From Schizophyllum amplum (lineage: Eukaryota > Basidiomycota > Agaricomycetes > Agaricales > Schizophyllaceae): a DNA stretch of 64,000 nucleotides. Under the pieces are notes generated by a model, which saw only the letters and a program-made list of their open reading frames with translations, had not been told where the DNA came from and searched no databases. Numbering within the stretch: position 1 is the first letter of the stretch; each line of letters opens with the position of its first letter. This document shows positions 45,398 to 57,538 of this stretch, piece after piece. Location: NCBI GenBank assembly GCA_007026445.1, contig VDMD01000120.1, forward strand, positions 1-64,000. Reading direction: 5' to 3'. The position numbers were made by a program, and so were the translations under genes.

Positions 45398-48133
45398 CTA
45401 CCTCCTCTCACCCTCCACATGACTCACATCCGCACTCGACGCCCTCGCCCGATTCGCCATGGCCGCCGCGTACGGGTTGTCTACATCGCGATCCCAAATC
45501 AGTAACGCACCACGCCCATCCACGGGCACCATGACTCACGAGTACCCCAGTCCACCGGCCGGGTCGACGCGTCGCCGGGTGTGGGCATGCTGGGAGGCTC
45601 AGCTTGGCCAGAAGACGCGGTGGACGCCTCAAACGATGGCGGCGGCCCCGCAGGCGGCGCAAACCGCGTCTGATGACCAGCGGGCGACGTAGGGGGAGAC
45701 CCCGCGGGTGGCGCAAACCGTGTCTGATGGCTGAGGGGCGACGTAGGCGGAGACCCCGCAGGCGGTGAAAAGGCTGGCGGCGGGCCCGACGGAGCTGCGT
45801 ACGGCGACATGAAGCCCTCCGGCGCCGGCGGCGCGTGCCCACCATTCGCACCATTCGCGTCATGGCCTGGCGGGGGCCCCGATGGCGGAGCGTAGGATCC
45901 TGACGGCAGCGAGTAGGGCGACATAAAGCCCTCCGGTGCCGGCGGAGCATCATTCCTCCGTCCGCGCATCAAGTCGTCCGCATCCGGCTCTGTATACATC
46001 GCCGTGAACCCAGCCGGTGCCGGCGGAGGTCCAGGGGACGGCGAGTGCGCCTCCGTGGGTGTGCGCCCGGTGGCGACGGCCTCGAAGATGGACTTGCGGT
46101 ACTCGTCGAGCTGTGCGCGGCGTTGTTGGAGGGCGGAAGTGGCCTGATGAGGGTGTTAGGTATGGAGAAGGGCAAAGGATATCTTGCGAAGGGAATAAAA
46201 TGGTGGGCATAATGCATGAACGAAGACAACGAGATGGCGAGAGAAGGGCCCGGAAAACTGGGAGAAAAGCCCACGAGAATATAAAAGAATAACAAGAACC
46301 CAGCAGCAAACCACACCGCTCTCGCCCACCCACCTGCATCATTTCCGCACCCAGCGTATCCACGCGCCGGCACGCCGCCTGCACCTGTTCCCGCAGCCGC
46401 TTCAGCGCCTGCAGCACGTCCAATTGTGAGCGCTGGATCTTGTCTGCCGATGGACCAATGTCAGGGAAATTCGGCTGGTGCATGACGTGTGTGCATACCG
46501 TGGAACGCCATGTCGGTGAAGATGTTGTCGAAGAGAACGTCGCTGAAAATGGAGCTATAGAAGAGGGGAGCGATGTGAGTGGATATATGCAGAAGCAAAG
46601 CAGGAGGTTCAGAGGACCGAGAGTGTGGATGCATGCGGTCAGACGGATGCTATATGCGATAAGCAGCACCAACTGCATATATGCGATGCCACTAATAACG
46701 CGGACGATCCGCGCGAAGAATGGCAGCAAGCCCACTTACCCTTGCGCAATATTGATATTGCCTATGCTCTTGACCTGCGGGGACAGCTGGCGCGCCTGGG
46801 TGATCAGCATTTGCGCTGTGGATGCCCTGAAAGTTCGATGAGGGTGCTTTCTGGCCGGAAGTCGGTCCGTAGAAGCGACCGCTTACCTATTCTGCGCATT
46901 CGACAATGCGTTCCGCTCCATCATATCCGCCATGCCTCCGCCGCCAAACATATCTGCGGTGAAGGTAGGTTAGTTACTTCTTCGCCTACTATCCGAGGAG
47001 CCAGGAGCTGGAACAAAGGAACCGGAGACCAGACAAATCAATATCAGAGGGGCCACAGAAAGTAGAAGTCACAACAAAACGGAATAAAAAATCAAGGACG
47101 CCGTGACACCCACCATACGTCGAATAACTCAGAGCTTCATTCATGAATACGTTGCATCGGCGCAGCTCGCCCTCCGCTTGCCCCAAAATGTCGGCCACAC
47201 GCGATTCGTTGTTAAGCCGCTTCTGCACGTTGTGGTAGATTTCTTCGACGTAGCGGAGCTGGTTTGGATGTGAGTTCGAGGTGAGGGTGACGTGAGTGGG
47301 TAATGAGGGTAGGGCGAGTCGGGGATGTGGGCTACATGGGTGGGGAGTAGGAATAAGAAAATGGCTCACCTGCTGCTCGATCTCGTCATCTCGGGGGAAT
47401 TCTGATAGACGACGTTAGTTTCTTCGATTTTGAGCGCATATATGCACACACACCTTGCGTGGGGCCCTCGAAGATCGAGTTATACAGGTCGGCGAGGTCA
47501 CGCTTCAAGTGATCGTACGTCTTGATCTTCTCCTCGAGATCGGCGAGCTTTAGAGGCGCACAGGTCAGCATAGCGTTTGTGCAGGATGCGCTAAGCACGC
47601 ACTGTGGCCTTCGCCTCTGCAATCATCTGCTCGTTCATCTCCAAGTTGTTCCTGACCTTCATCTCCTCCTCCAATGCTTCGACGTAGTCTCTGGTGTGCA
47701 TGCGTCAATGTCTCTTGCTGTACGAAGCGCTTGTTGCTGCGCGAAGCGCTTATGGCTATACGAGAGCAACAGCCACACACCTCTCTTCCTTGCTCGCCTT
47801 CTTCTCAAACTTCTCCTTCTTCCCGGTTAGTTTGTGTGCTAGTCGACGCGTTGTAGAGTCGCGCATGGCCTCGTGCTCCTTGCGCTCCTTCTGCGTCTTC
47901 TGCACGCTCTTGTCGAGCTTTGCCTTGAGTGTCTGTGGCACGCGCGTCAGTCAGATCTCAGCCCGGAATTGTGGCAAGCAGAGGGAAAGGCGCACCTTAT
48001 ACTGGGCCTCCAGCTCGCCGATGTACGGCCTCTGGTTTTCTAGCGCAGACGGCACATAATCGAGCTCGCCTAGCTGGGAGAGGAGATGTGAGTGATATTG
48101 CGCGTTCGCGCGTACGGTGTTCGCGATGGACAT
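45398..48133 (-). CDS. long coiled-coil protein with Pro-rich tail, basidiomycete family
   Basis: A gene of about ten exons starts at the ATG at 48133 (MSIANTVRANAQYHSHLLSQ, then LDYVPSALENQRPYIGELE). Charged heptad segments follow: TLKAKLDKSVQKTQKERKEH, LAHKLTGKKEKFEKKASKEE, DYVEALEEEMKVRNNLEMNE, LEEKIKTYDHLKRDLADLYN with SIFEGPTQ, and VEEIYHNVQKRLNNESRVAD. A short conserved-looking patch FGGGGMADMMERNALSNAQN and SIFSDVLFDNIFTDMAFHDK precede a second coiled coil. The C-terminal part is a Pro-rich repeat region (PPAPEGFMSPY twice, FAPPAGSPPTSP twice). Splicing 45545..45481 gives the end DNPYAAAMANRARASSADVS, stop at 45398; without splicing the tail differs. I recognise the layout from other agaricomycetes but know no function; a structural or scaffold role is likely. 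Confidence 0.8.
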
Positions 48134-48842
48134 GGGAGTGGGGGGCAAGTTGTCGGTGCACAGGAGCGATGGTTGAAGGACAAAGCAGAGCTATATAGGC
48201 CAAGCCAACTACAGCATTAAGCGCTTTATCGACACAGCCGTGTAGTGATCTCATCTGCAGATGACGCATCGCCCTTGTCAATGTTCATTCAAGTCTCAGG
48301 CCGGGGCCGCCCTCGTGAGGCTGTCAGGGCGCCTCGTTCAATATTTGAGGCAATTCGATGGGATATATGCGTGCAGTTCGAGGCGATGTTTCATTCATAG
48401 AGATAGAGCAGACGAACAAGGACGAGGTCGACGGAGGCAGCAGAGGAGTTGTTCCGGCCCGGCTCCGTCATATTCTCCGGTCCGACCATCCGGCCGACGC
48501 AGTGCTCCTCTTGCTCGCCAGATACACCTCTTCCTCGACGTCCACGGAGTAAAAGCTCTGCATTCACAGGACCCAACAGCAGCGATGAACTTTAGGACAG
48601 CGAAGAGAAGCTGCAGCACATGCATCGACGCCCGCCGTTCACACCATCTGGGCCTCCTGACCGTCGTCAACCGATCATATGGTCTGAGCCCGAATCAAAA
48701 TCTTTCCCCAGAGCTTGCTTCTCGCCACCTCTCCTGCGCGCACAGACACACGGACCCTCCCCTCCTGCTCCCCTCCCCCCAGCCTCTATACCCACACTCA
48801 GGTCGCTGTCCGTTCTTCAAGCACAGCACGAGAGTCATCATC

Positions 48843-49762
48843 ATGATCGCCGTAACCACCAAGCTCCTTGTCGTCTTTCTGGCTCTGCTCTGCGTCGTTG
48901 CATCTCCGGCGCCGGGCCGCCGCTCGTTCACGACCCCCTTCGATGGCTTGCAGCTGCGGACAACAGAGCCGTATTTCCCTGACGATCCCGCGTCGTGCCC
49001 GATCTGCGAGCAGGTGCGCCTTCAAAAGAATCCTTCACGCGAGTAACCCGGTCTAACTCCTTTGCGTGCAGAATTATGGTGACATCGATGGCTGCATACA
49101 GGCCGCACCAGTGCTGGCAAATTTCTCCATGGTATGCGCAATCATTGTCGCACTCGAATTCCTCACACACTGTTATCTCAGATCATCTTCAACCCCGGCG
49201 CCTTCATTGACGTGATTAGGTGTGCGTGCACGGACACGTTCAAATCAGTGTTTCCCCAATGCGCGGACTGGTATGCCAGCTCTTTCCCATGCTACTTGTC
49301 CCGGACCTCACATTATGACCCCTCAGCTTCGTCAAGACGAATCAGAGCGACGTACTGGACGCGCCCGACCTGCCCGACGTGGTGGACGGCATGCGGAAGG
49401 TTCGTTATATCCATCACAGTATTCCACTCACCATCATCTCTTCCCACCTTCGCCGCCATCCGTCTCCCCTCATGTCTTCCATCATTCTCCTCTCCTTCCT
49501 CTCCCCCAAACATTCCCCTTCACACCTTCATAAACCCTCTCAACCTTCGATTAACCATCCCGCTTACTCCCAGATCTGCGCCCTCGAATCCACTCTCCTC
49601 GGCAACGTCTCCTCCACCAACAACGAGAGCATCGCCACCGCGGCGCCGTCGCCGACGTCGAACGCTGCTTTGGCATCATCTCCTGGACTTAACCTGGGAC
49701 CTGTCCTTCCTATGCTCGCAGCGGTCGTGCTCGGTGCCGTTGGTGGTGCTTTGGCGTTATGA
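48843..49762 (+). CDS. small secreted Cys-rich protein, likely GPI-anchored
   Basis: Five exons (48843-49013, 49072-49131, 49182-49270, 49327-49399, 49574-49762) sum to 582 nt, 193 aa. The signal peptide is KLLVVFLALLCVVASPAP. The mature part has paired cysteines (CPICEQ, DGCIQAAPVL, IRCACTDTF, PQCADCFV, KICALE), suggesting four disulfides. After a Ser/Thr/Asn-rich stretch with N-glycosylation sites (GNVSSTNNES), the protein ends in GPVLPMLAAVVLGAVGGALA, a GPI-anchor type tail. Function unknown; size and layout resemble fungal surface or effector-like proteins. The 174-bp last intron is CT-rich. Confidence 0.8.
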
Positions 49763-49891
49763 TTTGGGGGTACGCCGCATTGACAATGGGGAACGCCGCA
49801 TGGACATTGGGAACGATTCTTGGACGCACGAGCGACCTGTGCGCTTAGTGCAATTCCGCAGAACTTGGTACTGACTCCCTTACGACACTCA

Positions 49892-49952
49892 CGACGAGCT
49901 TGCGACGCTCATGACGAGCCTACGACGCCCATGACGAGCCTACGACGCCCAC
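49892..49952. repeat. 20-bp tandem repeat, 3 units
   Basis: Three head-to-tail units of TGACGAGCCTACGACGCCCA with a few changes in the first, just downstream of the secreted-protein gene. The interval from here to 51811 has no supported gene; frames at 50057-50719 and 51140-51505 show no domain. Confidence 0.85.
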
Positions 49953-51739
49953 GACGTGTTATGATACCCTTCACGACTACCCACGATTTATTCTTATTCG
50001 TTTTATTCTAGTGTTGTTGCTCTGAGTCTGAGTCCTCCTGATACAGGTGAAGGCTGTTGCCGGATGGCCGAGAGCGTTGCTTCCAGAGCTTCATACAGGT
50101 ACTTCTATGTGGTCCTCGAGCTATACTTTCTCGCTCGCCTGCGCTGAGGACCATGAGCGCGCGTCCACTATTCGCCTGCTATTCGCACCACGTACCACGC
50201 GAGCCACGCGCAACTGAGCCAAATATTTGGACATGCTTGGTCGATCAACTGCCATATTCGTCCGTGCCTTTGTTCTCTTCTTTCGTCCTTTCCTCATCTT
50301 CAAATTTCCACAACCTTTCTAAACACCGGCCTTCTCTCGATGTCACTCACGACAGTATCTGTGCTCTGCGGTACCATGGGCGCGGCCTACGAGGCGACGA
50401 CCTCGATCTGGTTCTTGATGAATCCGAAGTTCGACCACGGTTTGCCTTGGGTCCGCATACATTCGCTTCAGCAACTGCGCTCAAGAGGCTAGGCTGGCTT
50501 CAAGCACTGGATCTGCTGGCGAATTCTCGCAATGCCTTGTGGTTCTCGCGGCAAAATGCCTCGTATGCGCTCAGCGTTAAACCCTATACAAGGCTCGAGG
50601 AAGACACTTGTGCACTGTGTCAACGTTCGACACGAGACAGCCGGAAGACTCTGCTGTGCTGTCGATCACTGAACACCATCCGAAGTCGTAGACTCACTCA
50701 TGGCGACCGAACGTGCTGACGCATCCACGGTCACCTCGCTTCTTTGTATCGCGACGACGCGGAACCCAACCATCCTGATGTTTGCTTTGCTTACGGGTAG
50801 CTTCACTGTCGGCAGCCTAACTATTGATAGTATGCGCAGTGATCTTGTCCGCAGCGCGTACCCTCGATCATAGCAAAGAACGCTCTGAAAGAACTCACGC
50901 TCACCCACGGCCACAAAAGGCTGCTTCAGCGTTCTCCCTTCGCTGCTTGTGGCGTCTTTTCCTGTGCAGTATGATCTATGCCTAGGTAATATTCATATTC
51001 CATGTTTTAGGTCACCAATGACTGCAGTATTGTGCCCAATCCCAAGACATGCGTTTCTCGACTGCCATCTCCGCGGACATGGCAATGGTCGACGTGTCCA
51101 CGCAACCTATACCTTCTCCCCGCCGCTGCGCAGTGCCCATTAGCTCGCGCATCTTCTCTGCGCTCCACCTCTAGTGACACGATCGTTTGCGAACTTGGAG
51201 GACCAAAAGCGATAGCCACAGAAGTCTAAGTATCTCGTACTGGCATCATAATTGAATCGGACGGGGTGGTCCCTGTGGGGAGCGACACAGGACTCGGGAG
51301 CGATGTCGGGCAGTTTCAACCTACTTTCGTAGGGTACCGTATGGACACAGCAGTGCATCTGCATCGGCAGCCGCAAGTAGACTCCCTCCGGATCGTGCTG
51401 TGACTCCTCGCGGGCGGGCAGAAGATCTGAGATCATCGCCGTCAGTCTTCCATTCGCCTTCTCGCCATTGCGATCTGATTTCGCCAGAGCTTTATTCGAC
51501 GACAAATATGCCGTACCAGTGGCCCATGCATTGGTTTTGTGAGCCTATGTAGCAAGGGTTGTCGGGAGAGAGAAAAGCAAAGATCAACATGCATGGATGG
51601 TGTGTAACAATCGGCTGGCTTGATTGGATCTCGCAGTCCGAGGGTAAGTTCAGGGTCGCGGCGGCTGCCGCTGCGCTTCTTTTGACCCGATCAATTACGG
51701 CGCGCCACACCCTTATCTGGCGCAGCGCGCTTGTTCGTC

Positions 51740-51811
51740 CGCGACGAACGCGCTCCTTCCTGTCCTTCCTCTTCCCTCTCTCCCTCGCCCCGCGGCGACC
51801 CCTGCTGTGCA
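51740..51811 (+). promoter_or_regulatory. pyrimidine-rich leader of the amylase gene
   Basis: A CT-rich tract (CTTCCTGTCCTTCCTCTTCC and similar, about 51752-51790) lies directly before the start codon at 51812. Such tracts often mark transcription starts of fungal genes. Confidence 0.4.
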
Positions 51812-53648
51812 ATGGTGTCACCGCGGTTTCTTTCCACCCTGCTGTTCTCGGTCTCCACTGTCCTTGCGGCGACGGCGGACGACTGGCGGCAGCGCACGAT
51901 CTACCAAGTGAGTTGGCGCGCTGGCGCGCGCGTCCGAAGTGTCCTGACGGCCTCCCGCAGCTCGTCACGGACCGCTTTGGTCTCCCAGATGAATCCTTTC
52001 CCGCTTGCGACCCCGCGTCCGCCCAGTACTGCGGCGGAACGTGGCGGGGAGTGGAGAAACATCTAGACTATATTCAAGACATGGGCTTTGACGCGATGTG
52101 GATATCGCCTGTTGCGAAGAACATCGAGGGTGATACTGGCGACGGAGAAGCTTACCATGGGTGCGTGACTTTCCATGCGCTTGAAACTCACAAACTGACA
52201 TGACCGCTAGGTACTGGACTCAGGACCTGTTCAGCCTGAACAAACATTTCGGCAACAAGGATGACCTCAACAGCATGATCGCAGCTGCACACAAGAGAGG
52301 CATGTACGTTATGGCCGACGTTGTCGTCAACCAGTGCGTCCCCTCGCCTTCTCGTACGCTCAGAATCTCACCACATACACAGCATGGCTGGCAAGCTTGC
52401 GGACATCTCCACCGAACAAGAATCCACATTCAGCGACTTCTTTCCCTTATCTACCAACGACTCATTCCACCCGCTGTGCTGGGTATCCGACTACACAAAC
52501 CAGACCGAAGTCGAGCAGTGCTGGCTCGGCAAGGACACCTCCGTCGCGCTCTACGACATCAACCACTGAGCACCACAAGACCATGTTGCAGTTGGACGAC
52601 TTCGTTGCGGGGCTGGTTAGCAACTACAGCTTCGATGGGGTGCGCCTAGACAGTGTCAAGCACGTGCAGAAGGACTTCTGGCCTCAGCTGGTAGAGGCCG
52701 CTGGCACGTTTGCCATGGGCGAGGTTCGTATTGTAGCGCTCGTTGCGCGCATAGCATGCTTACGCATTTTATGCAGGTGCGCAGCGACAACGTGAGCTAT
52801 ATCGCGAATTATACAGACGCGATGCCCGGCGTGCTCGACTATCCCTCGTTCTTTGCTGTGCGAGAGGCCTTCTCATCCACGAAGGGGAACATGTCAGCCA
52901 TCGTGGACGTTATGAACGCTTCTCGTCAACATTACGAGGGCGACGAGTTCTTGACGGGCGCGTTCATCGAGAACCACGACTATCCGCGCATGTTCAACCT
53001 GACATCGGATAAGGCTCTCGTCAAGAATGCGCTCGCATTCAACTTCATCCACGATGGCATCCCCATCCTGTACCAGGGTCAAGAGCAGGGCTATTCGGGC
53101 GGGAACACCCCCTCGAACCACGAAGCGTACGCTACCGTCACTTTGACCTTCTATCGACGTCTGACATCATGTCCAGCCTCTGGTTATCGCGCTACGACAC
53201 TCGGCACGACATGTATCGCACCGTGACCGCGCTCAACAAGGCGCGCAAGCAGGCAGTCAACGCGGGCAAGAGGTTCCTCGTCACCGCCATGGATTTCATC
53301 AAGCAGGAGCAGCCAGGCGTGATGGCGGTGTCGAAGCCGCCCCTGCTGGCGCTGCTGACGAACGCGGGCAGCGGCGGCGCCTCCGCATGGGACGTGCCCA
53401 AGGTGTACAAGCCTGGCACGGAGCTCGTCGACGTGCTCAGTTGCCGGACCTACAACGCGGGCGACGACGGCGGGGTGCAGATGAGCTCGACGGGCGGGAT
53501 GCCGCACGTGCTCATCCCGTCGGCGCACCTGAGCCACAGCGGGGGCTTGTGCACGACGGAGGCGAATGCGGCGCTGAGGCGCGCGGGGACGCCCTTGGGT
53601 GCGACTATGGGTCTGTTGCTTGGGTTTATTTGGTTTTCGTTGCTTTGA
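51812..53648 (+). CDS. GH13 alpha-amylase, secreted and GPI-type, with a frameshift
   Basis: Six exons (51812-51907, 51961-52160, 52211-52333, 52383-52723, 52777-53126, 53177-53648) total 1582 nt, one base over a multiple of three. Signal peptide [17 protein letters not shown]; then GH13 motifs [26 protein letters not shown], region I DVVVNH, region [12 protein letters not shown] (nucleophile Asp), region III FAMGEV (acid/base Glu) and region IV FIENHD. A hydrophobic tail ([19 protein letters not shown]) suggests a GPI anchor, as in fungal enzymes that act on cell-wall alpha-glucan. The frame breaks at about 52571: ALYDIN reads into a stop, while [13 protein letters not shown] continues in the next frame; removing one C from AACCACTGAG restores the family sequence. 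No intron of normal size solves it, so this is a frameshift or a sequencing error. Confidence 0.85.
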
Positions 53649-54364
53649 GGGACCGTTGGACGGTGCCGACTACGCTCTTTGCTCTCGTGGATTGCTCGAC
53701 ATGACCTCTCATGACCCGGATTTCTTGTACATCATCTTGGACGGTTCTGCACATTGGACGACTTGCAAGCTCTTGCATCATTTATCATTATCATACATCC
53801 CCGGCTTTGGCATCGCTCCGCGGCCTCGCCATCCTCCACGGCTACCTCTACACTATCATCCACCACGGCTTTAACATTATCTTGGACTTCACTTGGGACA
53901 TATTCATCACTTCACTCTAGACTAGTACTACAAGCTTCACCCTTTCAGTACTCCATCCACCGCTATCGTATGCATCACTTCTAGTACTAACGATTGCTCC
54001 TTGTATCATAGCTACGTTTTCCTTCTTGACGACACATAGACTTAGACTTGCGACTTGGTTTACTCCCACACTCCTTTCTCCTTTTAAATGCTCCTTAGCC
54101 GTACGTTCCGGGTAATTATGGTACGCCCTGCTTGGGCTTTCTGGCAGATTCTCTAAGTCCTCGGTACTCAGTGGTCCCAGGCCTTAGTAAGCTCAATGCA
54201 TAAATCTTGGTCAACGTTCAACTTCAAGTTCAACCAGTCCTTCAACCTCGATCGACGAGCGCTAATCCTCTTACCCCATATGGGTGTGAAGAACAATGGG
54301 AAGCGGATCCTGATCCGAATCGCCTGATCAGAGATCGGGCGTACACTTCTTGGCTCTCCCCGCC
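53649..54364. other. intergenic region between amylase and SET gene
   Basis: About 700 bp without a supported gene. AT-richer than its neighbours; probably amylase 3' end and SET-gene promoter. Confidence 0.5.
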
Positions 54365-55830
54365 ATGGCCAGCCCCGCAGAGGAGGACCTTAAGAAAGCG
54401 CTTTCTGATCTAAAATCCCAAAACCCAAGTCTGGGAATACCAAAAATCCATGCTCTCCTGCTGGCCTCGCACCCCGATTGGACGGTCAGCGAAAAACGAA
54501 CCCGGAAGATCTTGCAGAGCCAAGGCCTGGTGCAGAGCGGACAGTCGAGCATCATAGTTCCCACCTCACGTCTGATCTCTGGCCTGGACGTGAAGAAGTG
54601 GACGACGAAAGTTGAACCCAGATATTTCGACAAGCGGAGAGGCAAGGGCCTTGTCGCGGTCGAGCCCATCAGCGAGGGCGAGTTGATCTGGAAGGAAGAT
54701 CCGTTGGTGCTCGCTCCGGAGTGGTGAGCGCGATTCGCTATCCCCACATTGCTCACCGTTCCCGACCCCGAAGGCGCGTCCGTCAGGGACTATTTCGACA
54801 AGCAGGTCAGGGGCGTAGCATGCTGGCACTGTTCGACGCCGCTCCAACATACCGGTCTTGAAGTTCCGTGTCGCGCAGACGGCTCGTCAGCCAACTACTG
54901 TCCGGCTCGCTTCTGCAACCGCCTGTGTCTCGTGCGCAGCGACAAGACGCACGCGCTCCTATGCCCAGCGCAGAACCCGGCCTCGTCGAAGCTATTGCGT
55001 TACGCACGCGACAAGCAGTGGTTGGCGCTGTACGCGTATGCGCAGGTTATTGCGCGCTTCATACTCGAGAATCAAAACGACGCGGCTGCGCTTAAGGAGG
55101 ATCTGGAAGTCGTGCGCTCGTTCGCTCAGATCGGGATGGAAGAACGCTTTCGGAATAGTGCCGCCGTGTGCGTCTACGTGCTAGGCCCTTGCTCAACAAT
55201 TCACTAATGCCTGTATAGTCTGGGACAGGAGCCAGATCGCGAAGCATGGAAGCGCGGGCATGAGTTGCTTGTGCAGACATTTTTTGATCCACCGACGGCA
55301 GATGGCAAGAAGAAACTGAAGAAAATCATCCGGAAACCGCTGTCTCCCGAGCTTGAGAAAGAGCTTCTGGATTACGACACAGGTTTTCTGTCAGGTATCG
55401 GTCTCATGAACCTCAGTGCGTACAGCCGTACCTAGACGCTTGTCATTGATCCATTCATGCTTTCAACCTCGCAGACCTCGAAAATCACGGCGGGCTCTAT
55501 GTCCTTCACTCGCACATGAACCACTCCTGCCAGCCGAACGTCTCCGTGCGACACCTGGACCCCCGCACAGCACTTTCTCGCATATTCATGGTTGCGAAGA
55601 CGGACATCGCACCTGGCGAGGAACTCGTGGTATCGTATGTCGACCCCAATATGTCGTACAACCGCCGTCAGGCAGAGCTGAGGCAGTGGGGCTTCACCTG
55701 CACGTGTCCGCGATGTTTGGAGCAGGCGAAGGACGCGAAGGTAGCTGCGCCAGCGCACGGCGAGGCTCGGGAGGGGCTAGACATAGGAGAATTGGAGCGA
55801 GAGCTTAAGTTGGGTTTGGGGGTGATGTGA
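54365..55830 (+). CDS. SET5: SET/MYND-type lysine methyltransferase, Set5-like
   Basis: Four exons (54365-54723, 54787-55167, 55219-55415, 55475-55830) sum to 1293 nt, 430 aa. The N-terminus is helical (LGIPKIHALLLASHPDWTVS). The SET domain starts with RRGKGLVAVEPISEGELIW, is interrupted by a Cys-rich MYND-like insert (ACWHCSTPL, CPARFCNRLCL), and resumes with MNHSCQPNVSVRH (NHSC motif), GEELVVSYVDP and the post-SET cysteines CTCPRCLEQ. In yeast Set5 methylates histone H4 lysines and acts near telomeres and in stress; a similar role is plausible. For the first intron the frame is kept only with the AG at 54785-54786 (GTCAG|G), giving APEWDYFDKQ. The start is the ATG followed by ASPAEEDLKKAL. 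Confidence 0.93.
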
Positions 55831-56192
55831 GGAATGAGTGTCTCTCGGCGGCCAATAGTTATCGCATGTTGTACTTCCGAAATTCCATTGATCTATTCGT
55901 CCCTGGTCCGGGTGAGCTGCCTTCAAACACGGACGTTAGCGCTGGCGAGCTCACCTCCCGAATCGCTTTGACATGAACGATTCGAGTGCGCCAAATTTTG
56001 CTGGTTCTTAGCAAGCCGGCAGCGCTCGCGGCCATGCAGCAGTGGCACCGATGACGCGGCCTGCTCGCGTGCGATACTACTACTCAAGCCAGGCATGTAG
56101 ATGCAAATGAATAAATAGATGCAAGACGCCTCGCGGACGTATTATTACAGCCTTTCATAAGAAAGACCAGACCCTCGTCCGTCATCTCCTTC

Positions 56193-57233
56193 CTACTTCT
56201 TCTCAAGCACCCACTGCCTCGGCTTAACCACAATGGTCTGCATGAATTTCTCGAAAGTGATTTCCTTCGCGTACATTTCGTGGTCGAAGATCTTGAAGCC
56301 CTCGGCGTCGCGGGACTTCTCGCAGTTGTGACGCGCGTCCTGGAACATATCCGCAAGCGGGAGAATCCATCGCTTGACGAGGCCAGCGTATGGCCTTAGA
56401 GCCAACTTGAGGGTCTGCCGCTGCGTCTCCGAGTTATCCAGAAAAGCCGACTTGAACTGGGCTGCGGCTTTCCAGTTGCCTTCCCATTCCGTGACCCTGC
56501 ACGTGCGTCGACGTTTGGTTTGAAGGTCGAAGTGCAGGACTGCCCATACCAGCAACCAGAACAGGGACTCCAGGTTGTGGCAGTAGCGATGGTCGCGCTT
56601 CGGGCTCTTCCCCTCGCCGTCTGGCTGCTGCAGGTCGATCGCCATGAACGGGCCCGTGCCAGTACGATGCTGTGACGTCGACGACTCGCTGAGACCCGGC
56701 GGACCGACGAAGCACGCGAGATCCCAGTCGTTGAGGTAGCCGAGCGCCTTCCCGTCGGACGCCCTGCGGCGCGACATCGCGTTGTTCTCACTGATGTCGC
56801 GGTGCAGAACGTGCGCGTCGTCGTGGGCATGGAAATGCACTATTAGAAGAGGTCAGTACTTGCATGCAAAGTCAATGCTGAAGACTCACTCTCGACTATG
56901 TCAATGTAACACGACTCGAACTCCTCGACAGAATCTAGTTCCCATAGCGGCTGGAGACGCAGCGTGACTTGGTATATGAGGCGCCGACTGTCCTCGAGAA
57001 TTTTCTCTCGGATCTTCTCATCAAGCATTTCCAGGAAGGGTTGACCCTGCTCGAACTCCCGCCACGCTTCAACTACGGGGAAGTGCTCCGCCATATGGGG
57101 TAGCTTCATCTTAAGGTGTTCCAGGAAGACGGGCTCCGACGTCCTACCAGGGGAAGTCCAGCACGTCTTGAGCGCCATGCGGGTATGAGTTCGTCGCATA
57201 CGACGTGGTAGAAGAAGAGGTTGAAGAGGCCAT
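56193..57233 (-). pseudogene. FunK1 kinase, copy A (lacks N-terminal domain)
   Basis: The C-lobe is complete: HVLHRDISENNAM (catalytic loop), LNDWDLACFVG (DFG region), TGTGPFMAIDL, DHRYCHNLESLFWLLVWAV, ending MQTIVVKPRQWVLEKK. An intron at 56889..56840 precedes it, and upstream come LKTCWTSPGRTSEPVFLEHL (N-lobe) and LWELDSVEEFESCYIDIVE. Further 5', the first-exon peptide MASSTSSSTTSYATNS (start at 57233) is fused directly to this N-lobe in another frame, so the large N-terminal domain seen in copy B is missing. FunK1 is an Agaricomycete-expanded kinase family. The catalytic Asp is present but without the N-terminal part and with a broken junction it is judged non-functional. Confidence 0.8.
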
Positions 57234-57329
57234 GGCCGTGATGCTGTGTCACGTCTTTTGTTTCGAGTGTGGTGACCACAATGGCGGTCAAGAGCAAGGT
57301 CAAGTGTGACGGGTCACAACCTCGGAGCC
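57189..57329. repeat. left arm of inverted repeat between FunK1 copies
   Basis: About 140 bp that is the reverse complement of 57405-57538, almost identical. It covers the first exon and the leader of copy A. Together with the homologous bodies and 3' flanks (to about 56020 and 59670) it forms a large inverted duplication with a 75-bp central spacer. Confidence 0.9.
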
Positions 57330-57404
57330 GCTCACCTGCCAACGCGGTCACGTGTCATTACACGTGCACTGAACATGAAAGAATCACCTGATTACGTTGA
57401 CGCC
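57330..57404. promoter_or_regulatory. shared head-to-head spacer with two CACGTG boxes
   Basis: The spacer between the divergent FunK1 copies contains CACGTG at 57349-57354 and 57361-57366, separated by six bases. A CACGTG also occurs upstream of copy C (about 61698). These are E-boxes of the kind bHLH factors bind; whether they act is unknown. Confidence 0.45.
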
Positions 57405-57538
57405 AGGTTGTGACCCGTCACACCTGGGCTTGCTCTTGACCGCCATTGTGGTCACCACACTCGAAACAAAAGACGTGACACAGCATCACGGCCATGGCCT
57501 CTTCAACCTCTTCTTCTACCACGTCGTATGCGACGAAC
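57405..57538. repeat. right arm of inverted repeat between FunK1 copies
   Basis: Reverse-complement partner of 57189-57329. It contains the leader and first exon of copy B up to GCGACGAAC. Confidence 0.9.

Noticed and set aside
50057..50719. 220-codon frame on the plus strand
   Set aside because: Sequence is not similar to anything I recognise, has no signal of splicing, and lies in DNA with simple repeats.
51812..53648. Explaining the amylase frame break by an additional intron
   Set aside because: The only GT...AG pair with the right length is 28 bp, shorter than fungal introns, and it would delete family-conserved residues.
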